64,000 nt of DNA. It comes from CBDHHC01 sp965263345. Lineage in GTDB: Bacteria > Pseudomonadota > Alphaproteobacteria > Rhizobiales > CBDHHC01. Where the stretch lies: contig CBDHHC010000006.1 in the NCBI GenBank assembly GCA_965263345.1, positions 248,001 to 312,000 of the forward strand. The letters run 5' to 3'. Below are positions 25,326-33,955 of this stretch, in pieces. Within the stretch, counting starts at the first letter, position 1; each line of letters starts with the position of its first letter. Under the pieces are notes generated by a model. It was not told where the DNA came from, made no database searches, and worked only from the letters and a program-made list of their open reading frames with translations. A program made the position numbers and the translations under genes.

Positions 25326-25511
25326 ATGATAGGTTATGCTGCGCTCGCACTTATGGTAATTAGTATATGTGCATTCTTCTTCAGCCGTTCAAGGGCAGTT
25401 GCTTCCGTTGAGGGCCAACTTGGTAAGCTTCATTCTCGTCCTGGATATCACGGCTTTCTATTCATTTTTATGGACAGCTATTATTGGTTTTGGCATTTTA
25501 ATCGTCGCTAA
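25326..25511 (+). CDS. pstC: PstC N-terminal fragment (in the frame before the frameshift)
   Basis: MIGYAALALMVISICAFFFSR is the first helix, followed by KLHSRPGYHGF, which matches the alphaproteobacterial PstC N-terminus (helix, then LHSxPxYxG). After TTT 25455-25457 homology stops here, and the frame then reads nonsense to TGA-less end at TAA 25509. The true continuation YSFLWTAIIGFG is in the +1 frame from 25459, so one base (probably the C at 25458) appears inserted. ATG 25326 is the real gene start, with AAAGGGC upstream. Confidence 0.7.
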   Translation: MIGYAALALMVISICAFFFSRSRAVASVEGQLGKLHSRPGYHGFLFIFMDSYYWFWHFNRR

Positions 25512-26712
25512 TATGCTTGCTGTACAATATGTTGATTATAATCTTCGCAATTCTCTTCCACCTGAAGCTTTAAAGCTCCCTGAAATTAAACAAAACTTTC
25601 TTCTAGATCAGGCGAAAGCTATTGCAGAGGGACGTCTCGTAACTCCTGCTGATAATGAACAAGAAAAGGTGATTAGAGAAGATTTAGCAAAACAATTTGC
25701 TGATATGAGTTATTGGAGAAATATTGCAATTAGTGTTGCAGCTATTGTTCTCGCTCTTATCGCATTCTTAACCACATATCTTCGCGCTTCACCTCTTGCG
25801 CGTGCGAGAAATAAAACCGAAGGTATTGTCTATATTATACTTGCTTTATGCGCTGGTGTTGCAATTCTTACTACAATTGGAATCTTAGGATCGTTGATTG
25901 GAGAAACTGTTAAGTTTTTCAGTCACGTGCCCGTTCATAAGTTTTTGTTTGGTACGCAGTGGTCTCCTTTATCTGGCGTTTTTGAAGGTAAAGTCGATGA
26001 AGAGACTGTTGGTGCAATTCCATTGTTCGCTGGCACATTTATGATTGCTTTTATAGCCATGCTTGTTGCTGTACCGATTGGTTTGATGGCTGCAATTTAT
26101 CTCTCAGAATATGCTAGTCCTTTCGTTAGAACATGGGCAAAGCCTTTATTGGAAATTCTGGCCGGTATACCAACTGTGGTTTATGGCTTCTTTGCTGCTA
26201 TTACTGTTGCTCCTTTTATACGTGGGTTTGGAGAGAGCATAGGGTTGAGCGTCGCTTCAGAAAGTGCTCTTACAGCAGGACTTGTGATGGGTGTAATGAT
26301 TATACCATTCATATCCTCACTCTCTGACGATGTGATTAATGCCGTGCCACGGTCTTTGCGTGATGGATCACTAGGCGTTGGAGCAACCAAAGCAGAAACA
26401 ATAAGCAAAGTTGTTTTACCTGCTGCTTTGCCAGGAGTTGTATCGGCTATACTGCTTGGCTTTTCTCGTGCAGTCGGTGAGACTATGATTGTGGTGATGG
26501 CTGCTGGTCAGGGGGCTAATTTAACCTGGAACCCACTAGAAGCAATGACCACTGTTACTGTGCAGATTGTTGCTCTTATCACAGGAGATACTGAAGCTGA
26601 TACAGCAGCAGGACCTGCGTTTGCACTTGGCTTCACCCTTTTCGCAATAACGTTGGCATTTAATATTGTTGCTTTGCGTATTGTACAAAAATATCGCCAG
26701 AAGTATGATTAA
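25369..26712 (+). CDS. pstC: Phosphate ABC transporter permease PstC (main part, apparent frameshift)
   Basis: Inner-membrane permease forming the phosphate channel with PstA. From about 25459 the frame encodes YSFLWTAIIGFG, a periplasmic/cytoplasmic linker, and the permease core with about six helices: AIPLFAGTFMIAFIAMLVAVPIGL, EILAGIPTVVYGFF, and the EAA loop DGSLGVGATKAETISKVVLPAALPGV. The 30 residues encoded between 25369 and 25458 in this frame are spurious; the real N-terminus lies in the other frame from ATG 25326. Corrected length is about 461 residues. A 12-bp gap separates it from pstA. Confidence 0.85.
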   Translation: MHSSSAVQGQLLPLRANLVSFILVLDITAFYSFLWTAIIGFGILIVANMLAVQYVDYNLRNSLPPEALKLPEIKQNFLLDQAKAIAEGRLVTPADNEQEKVIREDLAKQFADMSYWRNIAISVAAIVLALIAFLTTYLRASPLARARNKTEGIVYIILALCAGVAILTTIGILGSLIGETVKFFSHVPVHKFLFGTQWSPLSGVFEGKVDEETVGAIPLFAGTFMIAFIAMLVAVPIGLMAAIYLSEYASPFVRTWAKPLLEILAGIPTVVYGFFAAITVAPFIRGFGESIGLSVASESALTAGLVMGVMIIPFISSLSDDVINAVPRSLRDGSLGVGATKAETISKVVLPAALPGVVSAILLGFSRAVGETMIVVMAAGQGANLTWNPLEAMTTVTVQIVALITGDTEADTAAGPAFALGFTLFAITLAFNIVALRIVQKYRQKYD

Positions 26713-26724
26713 AGGGCATAAAAA

Positions 26725-28506
26725 ATGAAACAAGATATTGATAAAAGAAATATACATACTTCTGATTATGCTAGAAAGCGTCTGGCAAAACGTTATCAAT
26801 CAGAAGCCCTGTTTAAGTTTTTTGGAATGATTTCAGTTGCAATCGCAACAGGCTTTTTGTTTGTGTTGCTGTTTGATATTTTCTGGAAATCTAAAGGTGC
26901 TCTTTCTGAGCATTATATCACATTAGATGTAACATACGACAAAGCTGTTGTTGACCCAGAGGGTAAGGCTGATCCTCAAGAAATTGGGACTAAAAACCTT
27001 GATAAACTCTGGAAAACTTCAATTAAGGAAGCCTTTCCATATGTTACTGGGCGAAACGATAAGTTTGCATTATATGGATTGTTGAGTGATGCTGCTGGTC
27101 TTGAATTACGAGATGCTGTGAAAGCTGATACAAGCTTGATCGGTAAAACTGTTAAAGCAAAACTTCTTGTTGATGATGATGCTGACCTTTATCTGAAAGG
27201 GTATGCTGGGATATTAGAAGCTAATCAAGGGTTTGGAACAGCAACTCCTGTTCAAGAAGGTGATCAAGTTAAAGTCATTATCGAGTCGAATGTTCTTAAC
27301 GAAACATTGGCCTCAATCAAAAAATCTCTTGTTAGAGAAGCGAAGCGTTTAGAGAGAAATGCTCAGGGACAAATAAGAGCTGTTAATTTTTATGAAAAAC
27401 AGCTGAAGCTTGTTAAAACTGATGAGAAAAAAGCGTCCGTGCAATCAAGTCTTGATAATGCAATACGCGAACGAGATGAATTATTGTCCAAAGCAACATC
27501 ACTTCGTGAAAAAGCTAAAGCACCTGGTGGTGTGGGTGAGTTGACCCGTGACCTTGTCAGTAAATTTGTGCAGATCAACGATGGTGTTGTTAAGATCAAG
27601 ACCGTTGCAGCTGATAGTATTATTGGCCAGGCTATCGTTCCTTTAAAATCTTTTGAACCGGCTAAAAGCGGTGAGTGGAAACTTCTTGTCAATGAGAGGC
27701 CTGAAGCCAGCCGTAAAATTTCTGATAAAAAAATTATCTGGCTTGAGAAGTTAAAGCAACAGGGCCGTGTTGAAAGCGTCTTTAACTGGCGTTTCTTCAG
27801 TGCTGGTGACTCAAGGGAACCTGAGCAAGCTGGTGTCTGGGGAGCTGTTGTCGGTAGTTTCTGGACTATGCTTGTAACACTATCTCTTGCATTTCCGATA
27901 GGTGTTATGGCTGCAATTTATCTGGAAGAGTTTGCTCCTAAGAACAGATTAACAGATTTTATTGAGGTGAATATTAATAACCTTGCTGCCGTTCCTTCGA
28001 TCATATTTGGTTTGCTTGGTCTTGCGGTTTTCCTCGCCATTATGCCGAACTTACGTTCAGCTCCTTTAATTGGTGGTATGGTGCTGGCTCTGATGACATT
28101 GCCAACGATTATTATTGCTGCTCGCGCTGCGATTAAAGCTGTCCCTCCTTCAATTCGTGAAGCTGCACTTGGCGTTGGTGCTTCAAAAAATCAAGCTGTT
28201 TTCCATCATGTCTTGCCGCTGGCTATGCCAGGGGTCTTGACTGGAACAATTATTGGTATGGCGCAAGCACTTGGTGAAACGGCACCATTGCTCCTGATTG
28301 GGATGGTAGCATTTATTAAGGACATACCTACAAGTGTTCTTGACAATGCAACTGTTCTGCCCGTTCAAATTTTCCGATGGGCAGATTTCCCGGAACGAGC
28401 GTTTGAAATGAGAACTGCTGCCGCGATTGTCGTGTTGCTTCTCTTTCTTGTGATAATGAATGCAATTGCCATATTCCTCAGACAAAAATTTGAGCGTAAA
28501 TGGTAG
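26725..28506 (+). CDS. pstA: Phosphate ABC transporter permease PstA
   Basis: 593 residues, about twice the E. coli length. A short cytoplasmic start and one helix (about 30-52) form the DUF3333-type region, followed by a large periplasmic insert of about 330 residues that includes a charged coiled coil (SIKKSLVREAKRLERNAQGQ to LLSKATSLREKAK). The permease core follows: GSFWTMLVTLSLAFPIGVMAAIYLEEF, NINNLAAVPSIIFGLLGLAVF, and EAA loop EAALGVGASKNQAVFHHVLPLAMPG. Extended PstA proteins are normal in alphaproteobacteria, but the coiled coil is long. Its last bases overlap a possible pstB start at 28500. Confidence 0.93.
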   Translation: MKQDIDKRNIHTSDYARKRLAKRYQSEALFKFFGMISVAIATGFLFVLLFDIFWKSKGALSEHYITLDVTYDKAVVDPEGKADPQEIGTKNLDKLWKTSIKEAFPYVTGRNDKFALYGLLSDAAGLELRDAVKADTSLIGKTVKAKLLVDDDADLYLKGYAGILEANQGFGTATPVQEGDQVKVIIESNVLNETLASIKKSLVREAKRLERNAQGQIRAVNFYEKQLKLVKTDEKKASVQSSLDNAIRERDELLSKATSLREKAKAPGGVGELTRDLVSKFVQINDGVVKIKTVAADSIIGQAIVPLKSFEPAKSGEWKLLVNERPEASRKISDKKIIWLEKLKQQGRVESVFNWRFFSAGDSREPEQAGVWGAVVGSFWTMLVTLSLAFPIGVMAAIYLEEFAPKNRLTDFIEVNINNLAAVPSIIFGLLGLAVFLAIMPNLRSAPLIGGMVLALMTLPTIIIAARAAIKAVPPSIREAALGVGASKNQAVFHHVLPLAMPGVLTGTIIGMAQALGETAPLLLIGMVAFIKDIPTSVLDNATVLPVQIFRWADFPERAFEMRTAAAIVVLLLFLVIMNAIAIFLRQKFERKW

Positions 28507-28523
28507 ATATAGGGATTGTTAAA

Positions 28524-29333
28524 ATGGAGACTGTCGTGACAGAGGATGCTGCAAAAGAAACAAAAAATGTGAATGGCGTACCAAAAATTACAGCCCATGA
28601 CGTATCTGTCTTTTATGGTGCAAAGCAAGCTCTTTTTGATGTGAAGATTGATATACCTGATCGTAATGTTACTGCATTTATTGGTCCATCAGGGTGTGGT
28701 AAATCAACGTTTTTGCGTTGTTTGAACCGTATGAATGATACGATTGATATCTGCCGTGTTACTGGTGAGATTAAACTTCAAGAGCAAGATATTTACGATA
28801 AGAAAATTGATCCGGTTCAATTGCGTGCCAGAGTTGGAATGGTTTTCCAGAAACCAAACCCATTTCCAAAGTCAATTTTCGATAATATTGCTTATGGGCC
28901 TCGTATTCATGGTTTGGCCTCTAATAAAACAGATCTTGAAGAGATCGTTACAAGTAGCCTTCAGAAAGCTGGTCTTTATGAAGAGGTTAAAGATCGGTTA
29001 TTTGAACCTGGTACAGGACTTTCTGGTGGTCAGCAACAAAGACTTTGTATTGCTCGTGCTATTGCGGTTAGTCCTGAAGTTATCTTAATGGATGAGCCTT
29101 GTTCTGCTCTTGATCCGATTGCGACAGCAAAGATTGAAGAGTTGATTGATGAGCTTAAAGAGAATTTCTGTATTGTTATAGTTACTCACTCAATGCAACA
29201 AGCCGCTCGTGTGTCTCAAAAAACTGCGTTTTTCCACTTGGGAATTTTGGTTGAGCAAGGTGAAACAAATCAGATTTTCACAAATCCAACAGACCAAAGA
29301 ACTCAAGACTATATAACAGGACGATTTGGTTAG
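28524..29333 (+). CDS. pstB: Phosphate ABC transporter ATP-binding protein PstB
   Basis: 269-residue ATPase that powers PstSCA. Walker A GPSGCGKSTFLRCLNRMND, Q-loop MVFQKPNPFPKSI, signature LSGGQQQRLCIARA, Walker B VILMDEPCSALDPI and switch His in THSMQQA are all intact and diagnostic for PstB. The start is uncertain: ATG 28524 (AGGG 9 nt upstream) or ATG 28500, which would overlap the end of pstA. The N-terminal 30 residues are an unconserved charged tail. Next gene is phoU at 77 bp. Confidence 0.95.
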   Translation: METVVTEDAAKETKNVNGVPKITAHDVSVFYGAKQALFDVKIDIPDRNVTAFIGPSGCGKSTFLRCLNRMNDTIDICRVTGEIKLQEQDIYDKKIDPVQLRARVGMVFQKPNPFPKSIFDNIAYGPRIHGLASNKTDLEEIVTSSLQKAGLYEEVKDRLFEPGTGLSGGQQQRLCIARAIAVSPEVILMDEPCSALDPIATAKIEELIDELKENFCIVIVTHSMQQAARVSQKTAFFHLGILVEQGETNQIFTNPTDQRTQDYITGRFG

Positions 29334-29410
29334 GACGGGTTTGATATCGCATACGTGCACTTTTTGCTATAGGCTAGCGATTAATTTATTTAATTATTGA
29401 AGGCCTTATT

Positions 29411-30118
29411 ATGCAAAGTGAACATATTGTTAAATCTTATCAAGAAGAGCTTTCTCTTCTTGATAATCATATCGCTAAGATGGGTGGCCTTGCTGAAAGA
29501 TTGCTTGGTGATGCTATTGAGTCTCTTGAAAAACGCGTTCCTGATCTCGCTCATAAGGCCATTGAAAGCGATAAATCTATTGATGAACTTGAGAGAACGA
29601 TAGAGCAATTAGCTATCAGCATGATTGCAAGACGCCAGCCGATGGCTAATGACTTAAGACAAATCATGACGGCTCTTAAGATTTCTTCTGACTTGGAGCG
29701 CGTTGGTGATTTAAGTAAGAATATCGCAAAAAGGTCTTACGTCATTTCTGGCGAACATCATCCTAAACAGCTTATTTTGGGGTTTAGGCATATGGCAGAC
29801 CTTACACTTTCTCAATTGAAAGATGTTCTGGATGCTTATTCTTTAAGAGATGCTGAAAAGGCTTTGAAAGTTTGGAAAAGCGATGAAGATGTTGACGCGA
29901 TGTATAATTCAATTTTTCGAGAGCTTCTGACTTATATGATGGAAGACCCTCGGAATATTGGGTTATGTACACATTTTCTATTTGGGGCAAAGAATCTTGA
30001 ACGCATTGGAGATCATGCCACCAATATTGCTGAGAATGTTTATTATCTTGTACACGGCGAAAATTTGCCAGATGGCCGCCCTCGTATGGATACGACTTTA
30101 TTTAACAACCAAGAATGA
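29411..30118 (+). CDS. phoU: Phosphate signalling protein PhoU
   Basis: 235-residue cytoplasmic all-helical protein made of two repeats of a three-helix bundle. The metal-binding motif is visible in each half (IDELERTIEQLAI.. and DVDAMYNSIFRELLTYM, with SSDLERVGDLSKNIAKR and KNLERIGDHATNIAENV). It links PstB activity to PhoR, keeping PhoB silent when phosphate is plentiful. Located between pstB and phoB in the expected order. ATG 29411 is followed by a clear PhoU start. Confidence 0.95.
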   Translation: MQSEHIVKSYQEELSLLDNHIAKMGGLAERLLGDAIESLEKRVPDLAHKAIESDKSIDELERTIEQLAISMIARRQPMANDLRQIMTALKISSDLERVGDLSKNIAKRSYVISGEHHPKQLILGFRHMADLTLSQLKDVLDAYSLRDAEKALKVWKSDEDVDAMYNSIFRELLTYMMEDPRNIGLCTHFLFGAKNLERIGDHATNIAENVYYLVHGENLPDGRPRMDTTLFNNQE

Positions 30119-30160
30119 TAGTGCATTCTGTGCTGTCTGCTTTAGAGGTGGTTTAAAGAT

Positions 30161-30862
30161 ATGAATGCTACAGTTCTGATTGTTGAAGATGAAGAACCAA
30201 TTGCGTTGCTTTTAAGATATAACCTTGAAGCTGAAGGGTTCAAAGTTGTTGTTGTTACAAGAGGTGATGAGGTCGAACTTGCAATCGCAGAAGAATCCCC
30301 AGACCTTATTATTTTGGACTGGATGTTGCCTGGGATTTCTGGTCTTGAAGTTTGTCGTCGTATCCGTTCTGGCAGAGATTCTCGTAATACGCCTATCTTG
30401 ATGTTGACTGCTAAAGGTGAAGAGAATGATCGTATCCGTGGTTTAAAAACCGGTGCGGATGATTATGTTGTTAAACCTTTTTCTGTACCAGAGTTGATGG
30501 CTCGGGTGAGTGCTATTTTAAGGCGGACGAACCCAGAGCGTATTGCTTCTGTGTTGCAGGTTGAGGGAATTGAGTTAGACCGTGAACTCCATAGAGTTAC
30601 GCGCAATGGCCGTGATGTTCGTTTGGGGCCAACAGAATTTCGTCTGCTTGAGTTTTTTATGGAAAGCCCTGGGAGGGTTTTCAGTCGAACCCAATTGCTC
30701 GATGGTGTTTGGGGGCGTGATGTTTATGTTGATGAGCGTACAGTCGATGTTCATATCGGGCGTTTGCGCAAAGCTATAAACAGAGGCAAGGAAGAAGACC
30801 CGATCCGCACAGTTCGTGGTGCCGGGTATGCTATGGGGCATAAATATAATAATGCCTCCTAG
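30161..30862 (+). CDS. phoB: Phosphate regulon response regulator PhoB
   Basis: 233 residues: receiver domain (VLIVEDEEPIALLLRYNLE, phospho-Asp in LIILDWMLPG, switch Lys in DDYVVKPFS) and an OmpR-type winged helix (LGPTEFRLLEFFMESPGRVFSR, then VDVHIGRLRKAIN). When phosphorylated by PhoR it binds Pho boxes such as the one at 23936. It closes the phosphate cluster, and a terminator follows. Ribosome-binding site GAGGTGG at about 12 nt upstream. Confidence 0.95.
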   Translation: MNATVLIVEDEEPIALLLRYNLEAEGFKVVVVTRGDEVELAIAEESPDLIILDWMLPGISGLEVCRRIRSGRDSRNTPILMLTAKGEENDRIRGLKTGADDYVVKPFSVPELMARVSAILRRTNPERIASVLQVEGIELDRELHRVTRNGRDVRLGPTEFRLLEFFMESPGRVFSRTQLLDGVWGRDVYVDERTVDVHIGRLRKAINRGKEEDPIRTVRGAGYAMGHKYNNAS

Positions 30863-30891
30863 GTTATAAAAACATTCAATGGCCTGTCATT

Positions 30892-30924
30892 TCCCTTTTT
30901 GGTTTTGGCTGAAAGGGAGTTTTT
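30892..30924 (+). terminator. Terminator after phoB
   Basis: TCCCTTT (30892-30898) pairs with AAAGGGA (30912-30918) around a 13-base loop and is followed by GTTTTTA. It lies 29 bases after the phoB stop and would end the phoR-phoB cluster transcript. Confidence 0.55.
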
Positions 30925-31011
30925 ACTTTTATCCGGCTAAACCTTGTATTGTTAAAAATTAATCAAGTCCTATCTATAAAAAAGATATTTTTAAATATAG
31001 ATCAGGACTAA

Positions 31012-31713
31012 ATGATGCTTGAGAAAGTTGATGAACGTATCTGGCTTGCTGAAGGGGAATGCGTTAATTTTTATGGATTTGCTTATCCTACGCGCAGTGT
31101 GATTGTTCAGCTAAACGATGGTGGCTTATGGGTTTGGTCGCCTGTTCAACTTTCCAAAAATCTTAAAGACGCTGTTCATGAGCTTGGCACTCCTAAGTAT
31201 TTGGTTAGCCCCAATAAGCTTCATTATCTTTTTTTACAAGAGTGGCTTTTGGCTTATCCAGATGCCAAGTTGTGGGGGCCTCAATCAACGATTGATAAAT
31301 GTAAAGAGATAAAATTTGACGGGGTGTTGACACATGACTCTCCAACTGACTGGAAGGGGGAGATTGAGCAGGTCTGGTTTAATGGGTCTCTGGCTATGGA
31401 TGAAATCGTGTTTTTTCATAAAAGTTCCCGTACTGTGATTTTAGCAGATTTATCCGAGAATTTCAGTGAAGATTTTCTTATGAAACACTGGTCTTTGTGG
31501 CAGCGGCTTTTGGCGAAAGGCTGGGGGATTGTTGAGGGTAAAGGTTATGCGCCTCTTGAGTGGAGGTTATCATTCTGGCCGCGTAAAAAGACGCAGAATA
31601 CCCTCCGGGAAATGCTAGATTGGGAACCTGAGAAAGTGATTATGGCTCATGGTGTATGGCAGAAAAGTGGTGGTCGGGCTTATCTGGAAAAGGCCTTTAA
31701 ATGGGTTGGGTGA
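31012..31713 (+). CDS. DUF4336 protein (metallo-beta-lactamase-like fold)
   Basis: 233 residues matching the DUF4336 family: IWLAEGECVNFYGFAYPTRSV near the start, LVSPNKLHYLFLQEWLLAYPDAKLWGP in the middle, and VFFHKSSRTVILADLSEN. The fold resembles metallo-beta-lactamases but lacks the HxHxDH ligands at the usual place (here SPNKLHY), so hydrolase activity is doubtful. ATG 31012 or 31015. It lies 29 bp before the PNPOx-like gene and is probably cotranscribed. Confidence 0.8.
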   Translation: MMLEKVDERIWLAEGECVNFYGFAYPTRSVIVQLNDGGLWVWSPVQLSKNLKDAVHELGTPKYLVSPNKLHYLFLQEWLLAYPDAKLWGPQSTIDKCKEIKFDGVLTHDSPTDWKGEIEQVWFNGSLAMDEIVFFHKSSRTVILADLSENFSEDFLMKHWSLWQRLLAKGWGIVEGKGYAPLEWRLSFWPRKKTQNTLREMLDWEPEKVIMAHGVWQKSGGRAYLEKAFKWVG

Positions 31714-31742
31714 TTTTATAAGTATTTGGCTGGAGTCTTTTG

Positions 31743-32231
31743 ATGCTTACAAATGATATTAAATATTCCATCGAAACCAGCGTTCTTGGATGGCTTGCGA
31801 CTGTCAATGAAAATGGGCAGCCAAGTGTTTCTCCTAAGGAAGCTTTTGTTGCTTATGGAGACCATTCTGTTTTGGTTGCTCATATTGCTTCTCCTAATAG
31901 TGTTCGTAATATTAAATTAAACCCTAAAGTGTGTTTCAGTTTCGTTGATGTGTTTCGGCAAAAAGGGTATCAGCTTTATGGTGATGCTTTTATCATTTTA
32001 AAAAATGATGATGATTTTGGTAGCTATTCTTCTGCCTTAAGAGACATTATTGGCGATGATTTTCCTATTCAAGCTGTTATCAAAATTGATATTGAGAGCT
32101 TTAAGCCAATTATTGCGCCTAGTTACAGATTGTTTCCAGACAGAAGTGAAACGGATCAAATTGCATCTGCAAAACAGACATATGATGCTTTATATAACCG
32201 CTTAAATTCAGAGGCCTCCCATGACACTTGA
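31743..32231 (+). CDS. Pyridoxamine 5'-phosphate oxidase-like flavin-binding protein
   Basis: 162 residues, a split-barrel protein: the N-terminal VLGWLATVNENGQPSVSPKEAFVAYGD and ASPNSVRNIKLNPKVCFSFVDVFRQKGYQLYG are typical of the PNPOx-like superfamily that binds FMN or F420. The catalytic partner is unknown. ATG 31743 has GGAG 7 nt upstream; a TTG one codon earlier is less likely. Its stop overlaps the next gene's ATG (32221) by 11 bases, indicating coupling. Confidence 0.82.
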   Translation: MLTNDIKYSIETSVLGWLATVNENGQPSVSPKEAFVAYGDHSVLVAHIASPNSVRNIKLNPKVCFSFVDVFRQKGYQLYGDAFIILKNDDDFGSYSSALRDIIGDDFPIQAVIKIDIESFKPIIAPSYRLFPDRSETDQIASAKQTYDALYNRLNSEASHDT

Positions 32232-32538
32232 AGGTGATGACAAGTTGGTTGTTATTGTAAAACTGATCATAAAAGAGGGGCAAATACCTGCTTTTGAAAA
32301 ATATGAATAAAAAGCACTTGGTATTATGACACGGTATGATGGTCAGTTACTCATGGCTATCAGGCATATTCCTTCAGAGACAGAACAAATTGAAACACAT
32401 ATTTTGAGGTTTCCGGACCGTGATAAATTTGATGATTATCGTGCAGATGAAGAGATATTGAATTTAACTTCTGAACGAGCTGCTTGTATTTCTCATACAG
32501 AAATTTCGTTCGGTGTTCAAATTCGAGAAATAATCTGA
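32221..32538 (+). pseudogene. DUF1330-like small protein, interrupted by an in-frame stop
   Basis: From ATG 32221 the frame reads 29 codons (LVVIVKLIIKEGQIPAFEKYE), hits TAA 32308-32310, and continues in the same frame as KALGIMTRYDGQLLMAIRHI to a natural stop at 32538. Joined, the product is a 105-residue dimeric alpha-beta barrel-like protein resembling DUF1330/NIPSNAP. The TAA could be a CAA (Gln) changed by one base. The downstream part could restart at ATG 32326 but lacks a ribosome-binding site. Either a recent null mutation or a sequencing error. Confidence 0.55.
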
Positions 32539-32626
32539 ATCTTTTTATGTGTTGAAGCCACCAATATATTATAAAGTTTGTTGATTTTTTTATTGTCTAT
32601 TTACTTTCATGAACGGATTTTTCTTA

Positions 32627-32662
32627 AGGAATAGGGAAAAAAACCTATTCCTGTAATTTTAT
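32627..32662 (+). terminator. Possible terminator hairpin
   Basis: AGGAATAGG (32627-32635) pairs perfectly with CCTATTCCT (32644-32652) around an A-rich 8-base loop; the following GTAATTTTATTTTTT is an imperfect U-tract. About 90 bases after the stop of the DUF1330-like gene. Confidence 0.45.
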
Positions 32663-32735
32663 TTTTTATTGATCACCGAAAATTAAATATAATCAGTTTA
32701 TACTTGGTCCAGTTAATCTATGGATTGGTTAAAAG

Positions 32736-33095
32736 ATGTTAAGACTTATTGTATTTGCTTTTCTGATGATGGTGCCTCATCTGGTTTATGCTGCTCCCCA
32801 ATGTTCGAGCTTGCATACCAAGGATCAGGCCTTAATGAGCCGCGTTGATAAACTTTTCCAGACACATCGTGAGAGCATTTCATTGTTTGGTTTCAGCTAT
32901 TTGATGGTGAAGCAGAGAGATGTTGGCACAACAGCTGGCCATGTCGTGCGTGTTGAAGGTCTTATGAAGGGTTGCCAGCAACTTTTAGATAAGCAAACCT
33001 GCAAAAAGGTGAGTGAAGATATTATTGATGTTCTCTCACAAGGCCTGATTTTGTGTACGAGCGATCAGCAGTTTAAATGTGGTGTTTGTTCTTAG
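32736..33095 (+). CDS. Secreted small cysteine-containing protein
   Basis: 119 residues with a clear signal peptide (LRLIVFAFLMMVPHLVYAA, cleavage about residue 20). The mature part is helical and has six cysteines (PQCSSLH, GCQQLL, TCKKV, ILCTSD, KCGVCS), suggesting disulfides in the periplasm. No family recognised. It stands alone between two terminators, with ATG 32736 as start and no strong ribosome-binding site. Confidence 0.6.
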   Translation: MLRLIVFAFLMMVPHLVYAAPQCSSLHTKDQALMSRVDKLFQTHRESISLFGFSYLMVKQRDVGTTAGHVVRVEGLMKGCQQLLDKQTCKKVSEDIIDVLSQGLILCTSDQQFKCGVCS

Positions 33096-33165
33096 GGAAA
33101 ATTTCTTCTTAAATTGTTAATTTGAGTAATCTCTTCATTTCCCGCTTATTGGTATTTCAAAAGCA

Positions 33166-33204
33166 AGAAAGCCAGAGCTGCCCCCTGCAACTCTGGCTTT
33201 CTTT
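33166..33204. terminator. Bidirectional terminator between convergent genes
   Basis: Perfect 12-bp stem AGAAAGCCAGAG / CTCTGGCTTTCT with a 13-base loop. On both strands the stem ends in a short T-rich tail. It lies between the small secreted protein gene and gcrA, which converge on it. Confidence 0.8.
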
Positions 33205-33261
33205 CCCCGCTTTGCAGTTCAAGAAAATTTTAATAAAATTCTTGGACTACGCCCTCCTTGA

Positions 33262-33783
33262 TTAACCTGCTTTTAGTTCGCGCTGTTTTCTGCGCGTGTG
33301 CATTGGGTTGAATGCAATGGAGCCATGATATTCACAATAAGGTGTGCCTGGCACTTTATTGCGACCGCAAAAATGGAAGTCATCATCTGTCGGGTCCCCG
33401 ATTGGCCAGCGACAGCTGCATTCCTTTAATTCTAAGATTGATTTACGTTCTTCTAGTGGAATGAACAATTCGACATAGTTGCTGGTTGGCAATTCTGGTT
33501 TTGCCATTGGTTCCAGACCACCGAAATTTGGTTTTGCCGATGCCCCTGTTGCGCCTGCATATTTTGGACGCATAGTTTTGTTGCTTGTTTTTGCAACTCG
33601 TTTTTTGGGTCTGATAGATTTCACTCTTGACGTTGTTGCGCGTCCAGAAAGTCCTAAACGATGAACTTTTCCGATCACAGCATTTCGTGTTACGTTGCCA
33701 AGACGATTTGCGATTTGACTCGCACTTAATCCCTCAGTCCATAGCTTTTTAAGCAGGTCTACCCGCTCGTCAGTCCACGCCAT
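33262..33783 (-). CDS. gcrA: Cell-cycle regulator GcrA
   Basis: 173-residue alphaproteobacterial sigma-70 cofactor that binds promoters with methylated GANTC sites and controls cell-cycle genes. The N-terminal helix-turn-helix is visible at residues 1-45 (AWTDERVDLLKKLWTEGLSA, then NAVIGKVHRLGL). A basic linker follows, then the C-terminal sigma-2-binding domain with CSCRWPIGDP, FHFCGRNKVPGTPYCEYH. ATG 33783 has GAGAGG about 9 nt upstream and gives the family start MAWTDE. Presence of gcrA implies a CcrM-type GANTC methylase in this genome. Confidence 0.95.
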   Translation of the reverse strand: MAWTDERVDLLKKLWTEGLSASQIANRLGNVTRNAVIGKVHRLGLSGRATTSRVKSIRPKKRVAKTSNKTMRPKYAGATGASAKPNFGGLEPMAKPELPTSNYVELFIPLEERKSILELKECSCRWPIGDPTDDDFHFCGRNKVPGTPYCEYHGSIAFNPMHTRRKQRELKAG

Positions 33784-33955
33784 AGTGGATGCCCTCTCAA
33801 AATGTTTTGACTGAAACAAGAATGGCCCTCTCCGTTGCTACCCACAACGCAAAAAACCACTAACGATACGCTAATACTGGAAAGAACTCTGTGCTAATAA
33901 ACACTAGCACTCTTAAGCCTTGTACTCGATACTGATACTCATGAAATTGTACTGG

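Noticed and set aside
25326..25511. Programmed +1 frameshifting in pstC
   Set aside because: There is no recognisable slippery site or stimulatory structure, and PstC is not known to use recoding. A mutation or sequence error is simpler.
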